Part shown: positions 1 to 10,208 of the stretch, piece after piece
How positions within the stretch are numbered: the first letter of the stretch is position 1
Layout of the letters: the number at the start of each line of letters is the position of its first letter
From: Lysinibacillus sp. FSL W8-0992
Lineage (GTDB): Bacteria; Bacillota; Bacilli; Bacillales_A; Planococcaceae
Direction of reading: 5' to 3'
Assembly: GCF_038008685.1 (NCBI RefSeq)
Contig: NZ_JBBOZQ010000001.1
Span: 4,560,380-4,624,379 of the forward strand
Length of the DNA stretch: 64,000 bases
Notes under the pieces: model-generated
What the model was told of the DNA's origin: nothing
Database searches by the model: none
What the model saw: only the letters and a program-made list of their open reading frames with translations
Program-made: the position numbers and the translations under genes

Positions 1-55
1 TTACTTTTGGTCCAAAGCTTACATGTCCACCTAATTTAAATGATAAAATTTTCAT
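1..55 (-). CDS. 5' end of a gene cut by the window edge, possibly FAH-family
   Basis: The first 18 codons of a minus-strand gene are visible and begin MKILSFKLGGHVSFG. They are preceded at a normal distance by an AAGGAGCTC ribosome-binding site near 66-74. The short N-terminus resembles the start of fumarylacetoacetate hydrolase-family proteins, in which a beta strand leads into a variable first domain. Eighteen residues are not enough to be sure, so the start is well supported but the function is a weak inference. Confidence 0.45.
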   Translation of the reverse strand, partial: MKILSFKLGGHVSFGPKV

Positions 56-179
56 GATTTTAAGAGCTCCTTCTTTTTTCTACATGATACAACAATATGA
101 TATAAATTACCTTACTTTTACGATAACAATTTTTAATGTTGCTAATTCTCTATCAATTAAGTATATTACGAGCAATTTT

Positions 180-1346
180 TTAGCTTGGCTCAGTCTTCGC
201 CTTATATGTTAATTTACGCCATAAAGCCTCTAACGGACCTTGCTTCCACTTCGTTAGCCAAATTTCTGCCAAGATCATTTGCGCCACAATAATACCGATA
301 GCAATTAACACGCCAGTAGAAACACTAACTTTTCCATACCAACCTAATCCAAATTGATAAAATATACATGTTCCGATAATGGATTGAAGTATGTACATCG
401 TTAACGACATGCGTCCAATTTTTGCAAAGGGACTAAGTAATTTTGGGACAACTGGTAGTAGACATAGTAATACAATGAATCCTATATAGCCGATTGATAA
501 TATTGGACCACCCATATAGACCTTTATATAATCTAGTAAATACGTACGAGTATAGATGATTGGGGTACTTTTCAAAAAAATACCTACTGTGAGCCCTGCG
601 ATTGTTAATGCCAGCCACAGCCATTTCAGCTCTTTCGCTCGCTCAACTAAATGCCATTTAGAAGCAGCAGCACCGATTAGCATAAATGGTAATACCATAA
701 ACAATGACGCAATCCACATTCCTATACCTGCCTGAACAGATAGGTCTGATAAGCGTTGTAAAAAGGCATCCACCCAACTACCTGTACCATAAGCAGTAAT
801 TGCTTTTTCCACATCCGTAATATTTAAATACGTATCTACCTTCGTATTAAAGCTAATATAACCTACGACAAACAACATAAAAAGATGCATACATCCATTA
901 ATTATAATGCCGGTTAATAAAAGCCAAATTGGCTGTAAACGTAGAAGTAACAGTAAAAAAATACCACAAAATGCATACATCATTAAAATATCTCCCCACC
1001 AAATAAGGACCGCATGCACCAAACCAAACATAAATAATACAATAAGTCTTCGAAGACCTATTCCATAAAAGTTTTGTTCACGACTTTGGGCTTTTTGCCA
1101 TTGCATCGCCAACCCATAGCCAAATAGCATAGAAAATAACGGATAAAAACTGCTTTGCACATAGATATCTAAATTTTGCTGCCAAACAATATCTGACGGT
1201 GTTGTAAACCATGACCCTAAATCAATATGTGGCATTGGTAAATAAAAAGCATACATATTAACGAGCAAAATACCTAGTAAGCTCATTCCACGTAAAATAT
1301 CTAATGTTGCAATACGCTCCTGCAACATCGTCGGTTTTAAATTCAC
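180..1346 (-). CDS. DUF418/YeiB-type polytopic membrane protein
   Basis: The 388-residue protein has about ten hydrophobic segments. Its N-terminal signature (ERIATLDILRGMSLLGILL) and C-terminal domain (IGRMSLTMYILQSIIGT) are typical of the DUF418/YeiB family, which is distantly related to membrane acyltransferases. The biochemical role of the family is not settled and transport or acyl transfer have been suggested. The start is GTG at 1344-1346 behind a strong GAGGAGG. The gene follows addA after about 160 bases and looks separately transcribed. It has the full family length and shows nothing broken. Confidence 0.9.
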   Translation of the reverse strand: MNLKPTMLQERIATLDILRGMSLLGILLVNMYAFYLPMPHIDLGSWFTTPSDIVWQQNLDIYVQSSFYPLFSMLFGYGLAMQWQKAQSREQNFYGIGLRRLIVLFMFGLVHAVLIWWGDILMMYAFCGIFLLLLLRLQPIWLLLTGIIINGCMHLFMLFVVGYISFNTKVDTYLNITDVEKAITAYGTGSWVDAFLQRLSDLSVQAGIGMWIASLFMVLPFMLIGAAASKWHLVERAKELKWLWLALTIAGLTVGIFLKSTPIIYTRTYLLDYIKVYMGGPILSIGYIGFIVLLCLLPVVPKLLSPFAKIGRMSLTMYILQSIIGTCIFYQFGLGWYGKVSVSTGVLIAIGIIVAQMILAEIWLTKWKQGPLEALWRKLTYKAKTEPS

Positions 1347-1391
1347 AAAATAGCCTCCTCTTCTTTCTTATCACGTACATTGCAATTTGCC

Positions 1392-1441
1392 CCTTCTGCA
1401 TGTAGGTAAGCCATATCAACGCTCACTTTCCATGCAGAAGG
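1392..1441. repeat. 11-bp perfect inverted repeat with long loop
   Basis: The arms CCTTCTGCATG (1392-1402) and CATGCAGAAGG (1431-1441) are exact reverse complements around a 28-nt loop, in the gap between addA and the DUF418 gene. There is no U-tract directly after either arm, so a classical terminator is not clear. It may be a degenerate member of the intergenic palindrome class seen elsewhere in the window, or an operator. Confidence 0.45.
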
Positions 1442-1504
1442 TTGCAGCTTGCCTTTTAACGCTTCTGAAAGGAATACTACCTAATTTCACAGGCGAAGGT
1501 TTCC

Positions 1505-4500
1505 CTACGCATAAAGTGCCTGCTCAATGTCAAACAAGTACAACACTTTTTCATTCACTTGTATGTGTAAAATCGATTCAATCGCCTCACTATAAACACG
1601 TAGTTGTACACCATAGCGGCCTATAAGTTCCTTCGATAACGCTGGCTCCTCCGCAAATTGGGAACTGATGCGGTCTGTTTTATAATCAAGTAATATCCAG
1701 TTGCCATAAACATCCTCAAACAAGCAGTCCACAATCCCCTGTACGATTTGCGCGTCACCGTCTTCATCGACACGACTAATGGTAAATGGCATTTCTCTGC
1801 GAATTTGCTTTGCATTTTTGAAGCGTTGTCCAATATCAGTTGTAAAGAAACGGAAAATTTTCTCACATGGAACAATTTTGCTTTCTGCCTCTGTTAGCAA
1901 CTGTTTTGCCACTAACTCCGCTACAAATTGCTCAACCTCTTGCACTGTTGAAAAGCCACACTGTGGTACATGCTGCATAGCCGTATGGACGGCCGTTCCC
2001 ATTTCTGCGCCTGTTAGCTGCTTGTCCTGTAAAAAGGTTGGTCTTGGTGCAATAGAAGCCTTGTCTTTTTTAGGTGCAGTAAAATAGTATTCTGGCTCTT
2101 CTTGACGTTGTAAACTTTCTACACGCTTAATTTCACTAACCGATGTTTTCGAGCGTTTTTGTGTCGATTTTTGAAATGCATACTGCGCTTGGAAACGAGC
2201 AGTAATTTCTGCAAGCAACTCTGCATCCTCTGGTGCTTCTAGCATCTGCTGTACGTCGCTATCGAGTGCTTGCGTGTCATACATAAAATGATAGGTTGGA
2301 ACTGCACGAATCCACCAATGCGATGCATCTTGTCTAGCCTTATATGGAGAACTTGCGATTGATGCAAAATCAGCATGTCTTGCAACAGCAGGTCCAACCC
2401 AATCAAAGTAACTATTTGCACGGGCACGTAAATAATCTTGCAACGGTGCATCCACAGCCAAGTTTTGAGCGTCCTGCCATGCATCACGTGTTTTACCCCA
2501 GCTTTTTACTGATCCTACTAAAATAAGTCGTTCCTTAGCGCGTGTCATCGCTACGTATAATACACGCATTTCTTCGGCTCTCATTTCAAGCTCTTTTTTC
2601 TCCTTCATCGCAAGAAACGGTAAAGAAGTATAGGTTATGCGATTTTCTGGATCAATCGCCTTGACCGCAAGCCCATAATCCTGGTCGAATAAATATGGAT
2701 TGTGAAAATCCATTTTATTGAAAGGACGTCCCATACCTGCAACAAAAACAACTGGGTACTCTAACCCTTTGGAAGAGTGGATGGTCACAAGTCTTACTAC
2801 ATCATCTTTTTCACCAATGGACTTTGCCGTTCCTAAATCATCCCCACGTGTTCGCATCCGGTCTATAAAGCGCAGGAAGCGGAATAAGCCTCGAAACGAC
2901 GTTTTTTCATACATTAATGCTCGATCATGTAAAACACGTAGATTCGCCTGTCGTTGTTTACCATTTGGCATTGCCCCAACCATTTCATAATAATGAGTAT
3001 CTAAGTAGATTTTCCATATTAAATCTGACAAAGATCCTCGACGTGCTAAATCTCGCCAGTTTTCAAATGCCAGCATAAAACGTTGAAGCTTCTCAAATGT
3101 TTCGGATTGTACACCATGTCCTTCACTTCGAATAAACTGCCTTAATGCATCGTAAAACGGTGTTTTTGTATCCGCTAAACGAATTTTGGCTAACTCATTT
3201 TCCGTTAAGCCTACAAAAGGTGCTCGCAACACAGAGGCAAGTGGAATGTCTTGATACGGATTATCTACAACCTTTAGTGTATTGAGCATAATCATCACTT
3301 CAAGTGCATCAAAATAACCTTTAGATGACTCTGCATAAAGGGGAATACCAGCTAGTTTAAATTCTTCCACTAAATCGGTTGACCACGTCATTGAACGCAT
3401 TAATATAACGATGTCACTGTATTTTAATGGACGCTCTGTTGCTGTTTTCGTATCGTATACCGTTGTACCATCTTCCATCATTTGGCGAATTCGATCAATA
3501 ATAAATCGTGCTTCATACTGTGATTTTTTTAGTTCCTCAAGCTCTGAAGCCTCACTAATACTCTCGTCCTGTTCTTCATCCAATGCCTCTTCCTCGAGTG
3601 GATGTAAAACGACAAGTTCAACAGGTACCTCTTTATCGTCATATGGTGCCGCTGGCTTCAATGAAGCATTGTCATCATAGTGTATTTCACCAACCCGTTC
3701 GCCCATAATTTGCGCGAATACAAAATTTGTAGCGTCTAAAACCTCGCTACGACTTCTGAAATTAGCATTCAAATCAATGCGCATGCCAGTTGCTTCGGGA
3801 TCTTCTGAAAATTCACCATACTTTCGCATAAAGAGCTTTGGCTCTGCTAAACGGAAGCGATATATACTTTGTTTTACGTCACCAACCATAAAAAGGTTGC
3901 CATCTTGCTCTTTACCTAGCTTGACCAATTGTAAAATCGTTTCTTGTAGCATATTCGTATCTTGATATTCATCCACAAGCACTTCTTTAAAACGTTTTTT
4001 CAAATCTAGCGCAACAGGTGATGGCTGTAATTTACCATCTATCTCTTCCGTTAAAATTTGCAGTGCATAATGCTCTAAGTCTGAAAAGTCGATAATTCCC
4101 CGTTCTAATTTTGCCAAACGGAAATGCTCGTAAAAAATAGTCGTCAATTCAACCAATGTTGCAATCGTTGGTGCCATTAGTCGTATTTCTTCAAGCAGAC
4201 GGGCAGGTGTACGTACAAAATAGGTTTCTTTCAGCTTATTCATTATTTTTTTAGCAGACTCACGCTTTTTCTTTGCCAACTCCTGAAGCTCTACATCGAC
4301 TAAAGCATCCTTTGAAACACGCTTAAGTGTCGACCACTTCACAGTTGAAAAATAATCAAATAGCTGTTGCCATGTTCCTTCTTGACTAATCCGAATGCCT
4401 TCTTGAATCATAGCAAAATCGATTTCTGCCGTTTCAGCATATGGAGCAGGACCATCTGGCTGGAGCGTAATGGCACGCATTTCAGAAATTAATACGAATG

Positions 4501-5218
4501 CTTCCTCCAGGCTATGCTTAACAGTCAATTTTACATATTTTGATAACTCTAAATCATCAATTGTCACATTATCCGCTAACTTATATGTTTCTGGTAAGCT
4601 TCGTAACCATTTTTTCGGTTCAGCATGAACGCGAGAAGTATCATAAAGCTTACTCATTAATGTTTCAATCGCCTGATCATCACGATCTGATGTAAAGCTA
4701 TCCACTAGTCGATAAATGGCGTTGATTTGTGCTTCATCCTCCGTATCGTAGGCTGATTCTAGCACATCAGCTAAAATATCATCTCTAAGCAACGCAATCT
4801 CAGCTTCATTCGCTATCCTGAAACCTGGGTCTATATCGAGCATATAAGCATACTGCTTCACAATGGCTAAACAGAAAGAATGCAATGTTGAAATTTGTGC
4901 TTTGTTGACAAGACTCAACTGACGTCGCAAATGGCTAGACGTCGGATTTTCTGCTATCGCCTTCTCAAGTGCCTCTGCCATACGATGGCGCATTTCAGCT
5001 GCCGAAGCATTGGTAAACGTTACAACAAGTAATTCATCAACATTAATTGGGTTTTCTGTTGCTACAACCTTCTCAATCATGCGATTAATGAGCACTGCTG
5101 TTTTACCAGAACCAGCTGCTGCTGAAACAAGGGTATCTTGCCCACTTGCATAAATCGCTTTCCACTGATCATCTGTCCAAGTGACATTTGCTGGCTTCAA
5201 GGGTATTTGCTGCACCAT
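1505..5218 (-). CDS. addA: ATP-dependent helicase/nuclease subunit A
   Basis: AddA is the UvrD-like helicase and 5'-nuclease half of the AddAB complex, the Firmicute RecBCD counterpart that resects double-strand breaks and loads RecA at Chi. The 1237-residue protein has Walker A (AAAGSGKT, about residues 33-40), the DEAD-like VDEYQDTN motif, the late helicase motif VTIHSSKGLEYPVVF, and the RecB-family nuclease motif ILLDYKTD near the C-terminus. Its length is normal for the family. The ATG is one base after the addB stop codon, with its GGAGGAG ribosome-binding site inside the addB end, so the two genes are translationally linked. Confidence 0.97.
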   Translation of the reverse strand: MVQQIPLKPANVTWTDDQWKAIYASGQDTLVSAAAGSGKTAVLINRMIEKVVATENPINVDELLVVTFTNASAAEMRHRMAEALEKAIAENPTSSHLRRQLSLVNKAQISTLHSFCLAIVKQYAYMLDIDPGFRIANEAEIALLRDDILADVLESAYDTEDEAQINAIYRLVDSFTSDRDDQAIETLMSKLYDTSRVHAEPKKWLRSLPETYKLADNVTIDDLELSKYVKLTVKHSLEEAFVLISEMRAITLQPDGPAPYAETAEIDFAMIQEGIRISQEGTWQQLFDYFSTVKWSTLKRVSKDALVDVELQELAKKKRESAKKIMNKLKETYFVRTPARLLEEIRLMAPTIATLVELTTIFYEHFRLAKLERGIIDFSDLEHYALQILTEEIDGKLQPSPVALDLKKRFKEVLVDEYQDTNMLQETILQLVKLGKEQDGNLFMVGDVKQSIYRFRLAEPKLFMRKYGEFSEDPEATGMRIDLNANFRSRSEVLDATNFVFAQIMGERVGEIHYDDNASLKPAAPYDDKEVPVELVVLHPLEEEALDEEQDESISEASELEELKKSQYEARFIIDRIRQMMEDGTTVYDTKTATERPLKYSDIVILMRSMTWSTDLVEEFKLAGIPLYAESSKGYFDALEVMIMLNTLKVVDNPYQDIPLASVLRAPFVGLTENELAKIRLADTKTPFYDALRQFIRSEGHGVQSETFEKLQRFMLAFENWRDLARRGSLSDLIWKIYLDTHYYEMVGAMPNGKQRQANLRVLHDRALMYEKTSFRGLFRFLRFIDRMRTRGDDLGTAKSIGEKDDVVRLVTIHSSKGLEYPVVFVAGMGRPFNKMDFHNPYLFDQDYGLAVKAIDPENRITYTSLPFLAMKEKKELEMRAEEMRVLYVAMTRAKERLILVGSVKSWGKTRDAWQDAQNLAVDAPLQDYLRARANSYFDWVGPAVARHADFASIASSPYKARQDASHWWIRAVPTYHFMYDTQALDSDVQQMLEAPEDAELLAEITARFQAQYAFQKSTQKRSKTSVSEIKRVESLQRQEEPEYYFTAPKKDKASIAPRPTFLQDKQLTGAEMGTAVHTAMQHVPQCGFSTVQEVEQFVAELVAKQLLTEAESKIVPCEKIFRFFTTDIGQRFKNAKQIRREMPFTISRVDEDGDAQIVQGIVDCLFEDVYGNWILLDYKTDRISSQFAEEPALSKELIGRYGVQLRVYSEAIESILHIQVNEKVLYLFDIEQALYA

Positions 5219-5219
5219 G

Positions 5220-8200
5220 TTAGTTCATCTCCTCCCGAATTTTTTCGACAACCTCTACCGGCTTTACTTGCGGTAACTGACGATAGCTTTGTTTACCATC
5301 GGATGGGTCAAATTGGCACACTGATGCAAATTGACAATAATCACAGGCTGTTTTTGATTTTAGTTTATAAGGGCTAATGGCTGTGTCCCCTGCTAAAATA
5401 CCATTCCCAGCTTCTTGATGCTTACGGCGCACAAAATGCTGCAAGTTTTTCATATCATTAACAGGCACAATACGCGATTGTGATTCGGACGGTGTACCAT
5501 CCTTTTTCATATAGACAGGTATGATTTGTGAGTGCCCGCTTGCTTCCTCAAGTTGCTCGTCCATCGATAAAATAGCTTCTGGATTTTCTGTTAAAAGACC
5601 CTTCATCTTATATTGCTTTAATCGATCTTCTTCAATTTCACTATCACTTAAGTCTTTATCAAGTTTTAGCATTGGATTATGGACGTGGACATAAAGCACA
5701 CCAGCAGGCTCTGCATCACCAGGTAGCCAATAGGATGCATTTTCCATCGCTACATCTAAATAAGTTAACACCTGCAACGATAGCCCATGATATACCTCAT
5801 TCAAATCTAAATCACGGGCAGACGATTTATAATCGACTATCCGTAAATAGGATCGATCATCTATAGATGCACTATCCACACGGTCAATACGACCTCGCAT
5901 AAACATTTTTTTGCCACCATGTAAATCAATTTCCAATGGAGGAAGCTGTTCGTGTTGCCCTGGTCCAAACGATGCTTCGATGGCAATTGGTTTAAAATGC
6001 GAAACATTCGCGTGCTGTGTTAGTGCCATCATTGTGCGCTCTACAATACGTATAAGCTTGCGCTGAATATAACGGTAGCGTGCACTAGATAGCAAAATTT
6101 GATGTGAGAATACGGGCACAATTTGCTCTACAGCCTGTCGTGCAAGCTGTTGAATTTGCTGCTTTGTTAAACGAATCCAAGATAGTTGTAAACGATGCGT
6201 CTCTTCTGTAATCCATTTCAATGCCTCATGGAATAGATCACCCATTGCAAATGTTTCTAAACGATATTCTGCTCGTTCTTCCAAACGCAGCCCATACGTT
6301 GTGAAATGTGAAAACGGACAACGGAAGTATTTTTCAATCCTTGACACACTTGATGTTAACTTACGACCATATAACTCTTGTGTAATGTAGCCTTCCAGTG
6401 GTTCTGCCTCATTTTTATGCGTAATTGGATGCATTAGTCGATGTAAAATTAATGCCCAATATGGATCTTGCTCATAATATTTTTGTAAAGCTACCCATTC
6501 TGGTGCAAGCTCACGACTATGCTCTGCTTGCCGTAACTGTAGCGTTAAATGGGCTAATGCTGTACGAGGATGTCGTAAATACGGCAATACATTATCATCA
6601 ATCAATTCAATTGGATCTATTACTACACGCTCGACATTTACCTCGCTTAAAAGCCCTGCCGTTTTATCGTTTCCGATAATCTTCTTAATATATAACGAGG
6701 ATAATAACGCTTTCCCCTCTTCATCTGCCGTCGAATAAGTCATATAAAGCTTATCTGAAGGTGTTGTAATTGCACGATATAGTAAGAAGTTTTCCTGCAG
6801 TAACCTATTTTTGGATGTTGGGGCTAATTCATAGCCAATGTGCATAAACCATTCACGTTCCGTATCAGATAGCAATCCTTCATAATCCATACGAGTAGGA
6901 TAAACGCCATCGTTCATTCCAAGAACAAAGGCAACTTTAATATGCGATAAACGAGCTAAATCGACTGTTGCCACCATCACTTCATCTAAAGTAGGTGGAA
7001 TACGGGAAAATTCTAATGTATCGAATCCTTCATCTAAAATTTTTGCCGCTTCTTCCACTGACATTTCTTGCTCACCAAACATGTAAACAAACTGATCGAG
7101 TACTGCAACCCATTCTTTCCACGCTTGATCATGCTCACTTGCAGCTAATGCTTCTCCTCTATCAATTTCACGATCTTTCATGATTTGAAGCTTGTCATAT
7201 ACTTGAACTTCTTCTACAAGTTCATATAACGCAGTTGCTACATCTCTACCAGTTGTCGCTTGCATAAGCTTGTCCTGTAATGCTTTTAATGGTGGACGGA
7301 TTACATCACGAATTGCCTCAATTTCTGTCTGCATCGCACGCTCTTCATCCGTTTGAACACGGGAATGGAATTCAAGACCTCGATATTTTTTGTAAAACCA
7401 ACGAGCATCTTCAAACCAACGTTCTCCGTATATTCCTTGTGCTAAACAGTAATTTTCTAAGCGATCTGCACGCTCCCGCCAAACACTTTGCTCAGCATGC
7501 AAAGGGAAAAACAAATCTGTTTTCACACTTCTAAAAAGCGGTTCATATTTCCAATTAGAAGTAATAACCTCCAATGCAGAACGACTAAACTCAATTAATG
7601 GATGATGGAGCATCGTTTTTTTCGAGTTCACAAAAATAGGAATGTCGTATTGTTGGAAAATTGTTGAAATAAGCGGATCATATACATCTGCTTGTCTATA
7701 AAGTAACACTATATCTTGATAACGATAGCCCTCCTGCCTTGTCAGCTTCGTTATTTCCCGGGCAATGGCGTGAATCTCAGCCCGTCGATTCGACGCTTCA
7801 AAGACCTTCACATCGCCTGTTGATTTTTTCGTTTTTGGCACCATATTTTCAAATGTTGCTTCTACATGACGTAAATCTTCTGACTGGAATCGATGTGTTT
7901 TGATAAAATGCAACGGTGCATCTACCTCAATGCCATTTTCCTGTGCTATATCATGCAAACGCTGATTTGTAATTGCCGCTTCATTAAAGAGCGCTTGCTC
8001 ATCATACACTTCTTCTATATGGTCAAACGGCAGCACTACGGTTACTTGCTTTGACACCTTTAGCAGTTCTTTAACAAGCTCTAGCTCTCTTACAGTAAAG
8101 GCAGTAAAGCCATCTATATAAATTGTCGCCTGTTTCATCGTCTCTGAAAATTTTAACTGCTCGGTTAAGATCGGATAGTATCCCTCACTATCGACATAAG

Positions 8201-8729
8201 TCGTGCCAAGTCGTGCTTCTAATGCTTGCAAAACGATTTGTAAATCATTTGTTTTAGCCTGCAATGTATTCGGTGCATCAATAGCCTTTAAAGAAGCTGT
8301 CACTTCCGCTAATACCGAACTGTTTACACTATAACGGCTAAATTCACGTAATAACGATTCGATTTCCTCTGTAAAGCCCCGTTTACCAGCAGCTTGTCGA
8401 AATAGAGAGAAATCACTTTTTTGCTCCTCTAGTAATTTTCGAATAAGCATCCGATAACCATAGCCATTTACTTCTTGACGAGCAATACCACCTGTTTCTT
8501 GTAATACAAGCCAAGCCAAACGTTTAAACGTCATCACTTGTGCACGTATTAGCCCGTGTAAGCCATGTCTATTTGTCAGTTCATATTCAGTTGAATAAGA
8601 CATTTGGTCAGGGACAATGATAAAAATAGGGTGACCTAATGGATCTGTTGATAATTGCTCGACTATTTCTCTATGAATAAACGCTGATTTTCCGGTACCT
8701 GCACGTCCTGATACAATTCGTAATGTCAT
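5220..8729 (-). CDS. addB: ATP-dependent helicase/nuclease subunit B
   Basis: AddB pairs with AddA, contributes the 3'-strand nuclease and Chi recognition, and carries an iron-sulfur cluster. The 1169-residue protein has Walker A (GRAGTGKS near residue 8) and a C-terminal nuclease motif (LRIVDYKSS). The four cluster cysteines are visible, one in YFRCPF and three in CDYCQFASVCQF near the end. It is the first gene of addB-addA. A TATAAT hexamer at 8792-8797 upstream may be the -10 box, but no good -35 accompanies it. The start is ATG at 8727-8729 behind a G-rich ribosome-binding site. Confidence 0.97.
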   Translation of the reverse strand: MTLRIVSGRAGTGKSAFIHREIVEQLSTDPLGHPIFIIVPDQMSYSTEYELTNRHGLHGLIRAQVMTFKRLAWLVLQETGGIARQEVNGYGYRMLIRKLLEEQKSDFSLFRQAAGKRGFTEEIESLLREFSRYSVNSSVLAEVTASLKAIDAPNTLQAKTNDLQIVLQALEARLGTTYVDSEGYYPILTEQLKFSETMKQATIYIDGFTAFTVRELELVKELLKVSKQVTVVLPFDHIEEVYDEQALFNEAAITNQRLHDIAQENGIEVDAPLHFIKTHRFQSEDLRHVEATFENMVPKTKKSTGDVKVFEASNRRAEIHAIAREITKLTRQEGYRYQDIVLLYRQADVYDPLISTIFQQYDIPIFVNSKKTMLHHPLIEFSRSALEVITSNWKYEPLFRSVKTDLFFPLHAEQSVWRERADRLENYCLAQGIYGERWFEDARWFYKKYRGLEFHSRVQTDEERAMQTEIEAIRDVIRPPLKALQDKLMQATTGRDVATALYELVEEVQVYDKLQIMKDREIDRGEALAASEHDQAWKEWVAVLDQFVYMFGEQEMSVEEAAKILDEGFDTLEFSRIPPTLDEVMVATVDLARLSHIKVAFVLGMNDGVYPTRMDYEGLLSDTEREWFMHIGYELAPTSKNRLLQENFLLYRAITTPSDKLYMTYSTADEEGKALLSSLYIKKIIGNDKTAGLLSEVNVERVVIDPIELIDDNVLPYLRHPRTALAHLTLQLRQAEHSRELAPEWVALQKYYEQDPYWALILHRLMHPITHKNEAEPLEGYITQELYGRKLTSSVSRIEKYFRCPFSHFTTYGLRLEERAEYRLETFAMGDLFHEALKWITEETHRLQLSWIRLTKQQIQQLARQAVEQIVPVFSHQILLSSARYRYIQRKLIRIVERTMMALTQHANVSHFKPIAIEASFGPGQHEQLPPLEIDLHGGKKMFMRGRIDRVDSASIDDRSYLRIVDYKSSARDLDLNEVYHGLSLQVLTYLDVAMENASYWLPGDAEPAGVLYVHVHNPMLKLDKDLSDSEIEEDRLKQYKMKGLLTENPEAILSMDEQLEEASGHSQIIPVYMKKDGTPSESQSRIVPVNDMKNLQHFVRRKHQEAGNGILAGDTAISPYKLKSKTACDYCQFASVCQFDPSDGKQSYRQLPQVKPVEVVEKIREEMN

Positions 8730-8830
8730 TCACTCTTCCCCCTATTCGTAAAAAATCAAATCTATGATAAAAAATTTATTGTAATTGTTTCATTATAATT
8801 CTCCACTATTAAAGCTATTGCTAAATGAAA

Positions 8831-8871
8831 TAAAAAAGACCCTCCTACCATTTTACATGATACAAGGGACT
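8831..8871 (-). terminator. Rho-independent terminator after the TVP38-family gene
   Basis: Read on the minus strand, AGTCCCTT pairs with GGAGGGTCT (one mismatch) around a loop of about 18 nt and is followed by a run of six T. It lies just past the stop of the gene ending at 8897 and before the addB promoter region. Confidence 0.6.
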
Positions 8872-8896
8872 GCATGTGCAGATTCAGCCTAGAAGA

Positions 8897-9520
8897 TTAT
8901 TCATTTTTCGTCATTTTTCGCACACGTTTCAAATCTCTTTCCACTCGAGCGTTCAATCGCTTCTCGATTAACTTGCCAATCCACCATAACAAGACAATGG
9001 CTACACCAGCAATAATCAGTCGTATCGGACTTGTTAATAGCGATTTTAAATCATAGCCAAGAACACTCATCCCTAAAATCATTACGAATTTCCCTGCTAA
9101 TAGCACCGTTAAATAATATTTTTTATGAATATGAGAAAGTCCCGCAACTATATTGACAATGACTGAAGGCGTAAATGGAAAGCACAGTAATACAAACAAC
9201 GGACTAATTCCGTTCATATCAACCCATTTGATAAGCTTTTGTACCTTTTTCCCTCGCGTTACAAAACGCAGCTTCGGATGCTTTCCGAAATGTCGAACAA
9301 GCAAAAAAACTGCATATGAGCCAGCTACTGAACCTAACCAAGATAATAAAAATCCAATCCATAATCCAAATGCACTCGCATTTGCGACAACGAACACAAC
9401 TAGCGGTAAAAAAGGAAAAAAAGCCTCTAAAAAAGGTAGTACTACACCTATTATTGGGCCTAGTGTTCGGTATTGTGCCGCAACATGCTCGATATTTTCT
9501 ACAGTAAACCATTCATTCAC
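8897..9520 (-). CDS. TVP38/TMEM64 (DedA-like) membrane protein
   Basis: This integral membrane protein of the VTT/SNARE-associated family has a hydrophobic N-terminal half with FLPLVVFVVANASAFG, then GSVAGSYAVFLLVRHFG and the conserved FPFTPSVIVNIVAGLS, and ends in a basic tail. Family members are thought to act in lipid scrambling or envelope homeostasis; the substrate here is unknown. A longer reading would start at GTG 9527-9529, but that codon lies inside the GAGGTG ribosome-binding site. GTG at 9518-9520, five bases further on, is the better start and gives 207 residues. It closely follows the XRE regulator gene and is probably co-transcribed with it. Confidence 0.88.
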   Translation of the reverse strand: MNEWFTVENIEHVAAQYRTLGPIIGVVLPFLEAFFPFLPLVVFVVANASAFGLWIGFLLSWLGSVAGSYAVFLLVRHFGKHPKLRFVTRGKKVQKLIKWVDMNGISPLFVLLCFPFTPSVIVNIVAGLSHIHKKYYLTVLLAGKFVMILGMSVLGYDLKSLLTSPIRLIIAGVAIVLLWWIGKLIEKRLNARVERDLKRVRKMTKNE

Positions 9521-9531
9521 TATTGCCACCT

Positions 9532-10083
9532 CTACTTATATTGCAAAATTACATGTAAAATTGTAAGTTCTTCTGAAGCGTTTTGATATTCGTGTGCTTG
9601 ATGCCCAGAAAATACCAAGGTTTCTCCTTCAGTTAAAGTTTCATGCATTACGCCAGCAGAAATAATAGCTTGTCCATGAATAACAGTCACAGTTTCTTCT
9701 ACCCCTTCTGTATGGGCTTCACTCCTACTTCTCGCCCCTGGTTCCATTTCTACCTTATAAAATTCCCAGCCACGTTCAGGATCATAAGGAATAATTGAGT
9801 AAACTCGATAACGCCCATCGTCTTCATCGACATGTGGCGCATTTTTACTGCTAAACTTCATAAAATGGGCTATCGGTGGCTGTAAAAGGGATGAAAATGA
9901 TATTCGAAGGCCTGCAGCTATTTTCCAAATTGTTGAAACCGTTGGATTCGCTTCACCTTTTTCAATTTGCGCTAGCTGTGCTTTACTTACGCCTGTTGCT
10001 TTTGCCACATCATCTAAGCTTAAACTACGCTGCTGTCGTATTTTTTTTAATTGGAATGCTAAATTTCGACTCATTTGTTCCAT
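9532..10083 (-). CDS. XRE-family regulator with C-terminal cupin domain
   Basis: The 183-residue protein joins an N-terminal helix-turn-helix (about residues 10-65, including SLDDVAKATGVSKAQLAQIEKG) to a C-terminal cupin barrel (about 110-180, with VEETVTVIHGQAII and LVFSGHQAHEYQN). This HTH-cupin layout is common in regulators that sense small metabolites. It is transcribed divergently from azlCD across a short intergenic region containing two copies of an ACATATGT palindrome, so it is the likely local regulator of the branched-chain amino acid exporter. The regulator role is inferred from position. Confidence 0.9.
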   Translation of the reverse strand: MEQMSRNLAFQLKKIRQQRSLSLDDVAKATGVSKAQLAQIEKGEANPTVSTIWKIAAGLRISFSSLLQPPIAHFMKFSSKNAPHVDEDDGRYRVYSIIPYDPERGWEFYKVEMEPGARSRSEAHTEGVEETVTVIHGQAIISAGVMHETLTEGETLVFSGHQAHEYQNASEELTILHVILQYK

Positions 10084-10102
10084 CTTGACTCACCATTTCC
10101 TA

Positions 10103-10146
10103 TTGTTTATTTTATCGGACATATGTATACTTTAATAAACATATGT
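10103..10146 (+). promoter_or_regulatory. azlCD promoter with paired operator-like palindromes
   Basis: A sigma-A-like promoter is visible on the plus strand: TTGTTT at 10103-10108, a 17-bp spacer and TATACT at 10126-10131. Two identical 8-bp palindromes, ACATATGT, lie at 10119-10126 and 10139-10146. Their centres are 20 bp apart, close to two helical turns, and they bracket the -10 box. This is what a dimeric or tetrameric XRE repressor site would look like; the assignment to the neighbouring regulator is inferred. Confidence 0.6.
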
Positions 10147-10208
10147 GAATGTTCAAACTATTCCATTATAAGTATACATGGAAATTTTTTCGAAAGGATG
10201 ACCTATTT

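Noticed and set aside
1387..1626. Plus-strand 79-codon frame overlapping the addA end
   Set aside because: It overlaps addA antisense, has no ribosome-binding site and no recognisable protein character.
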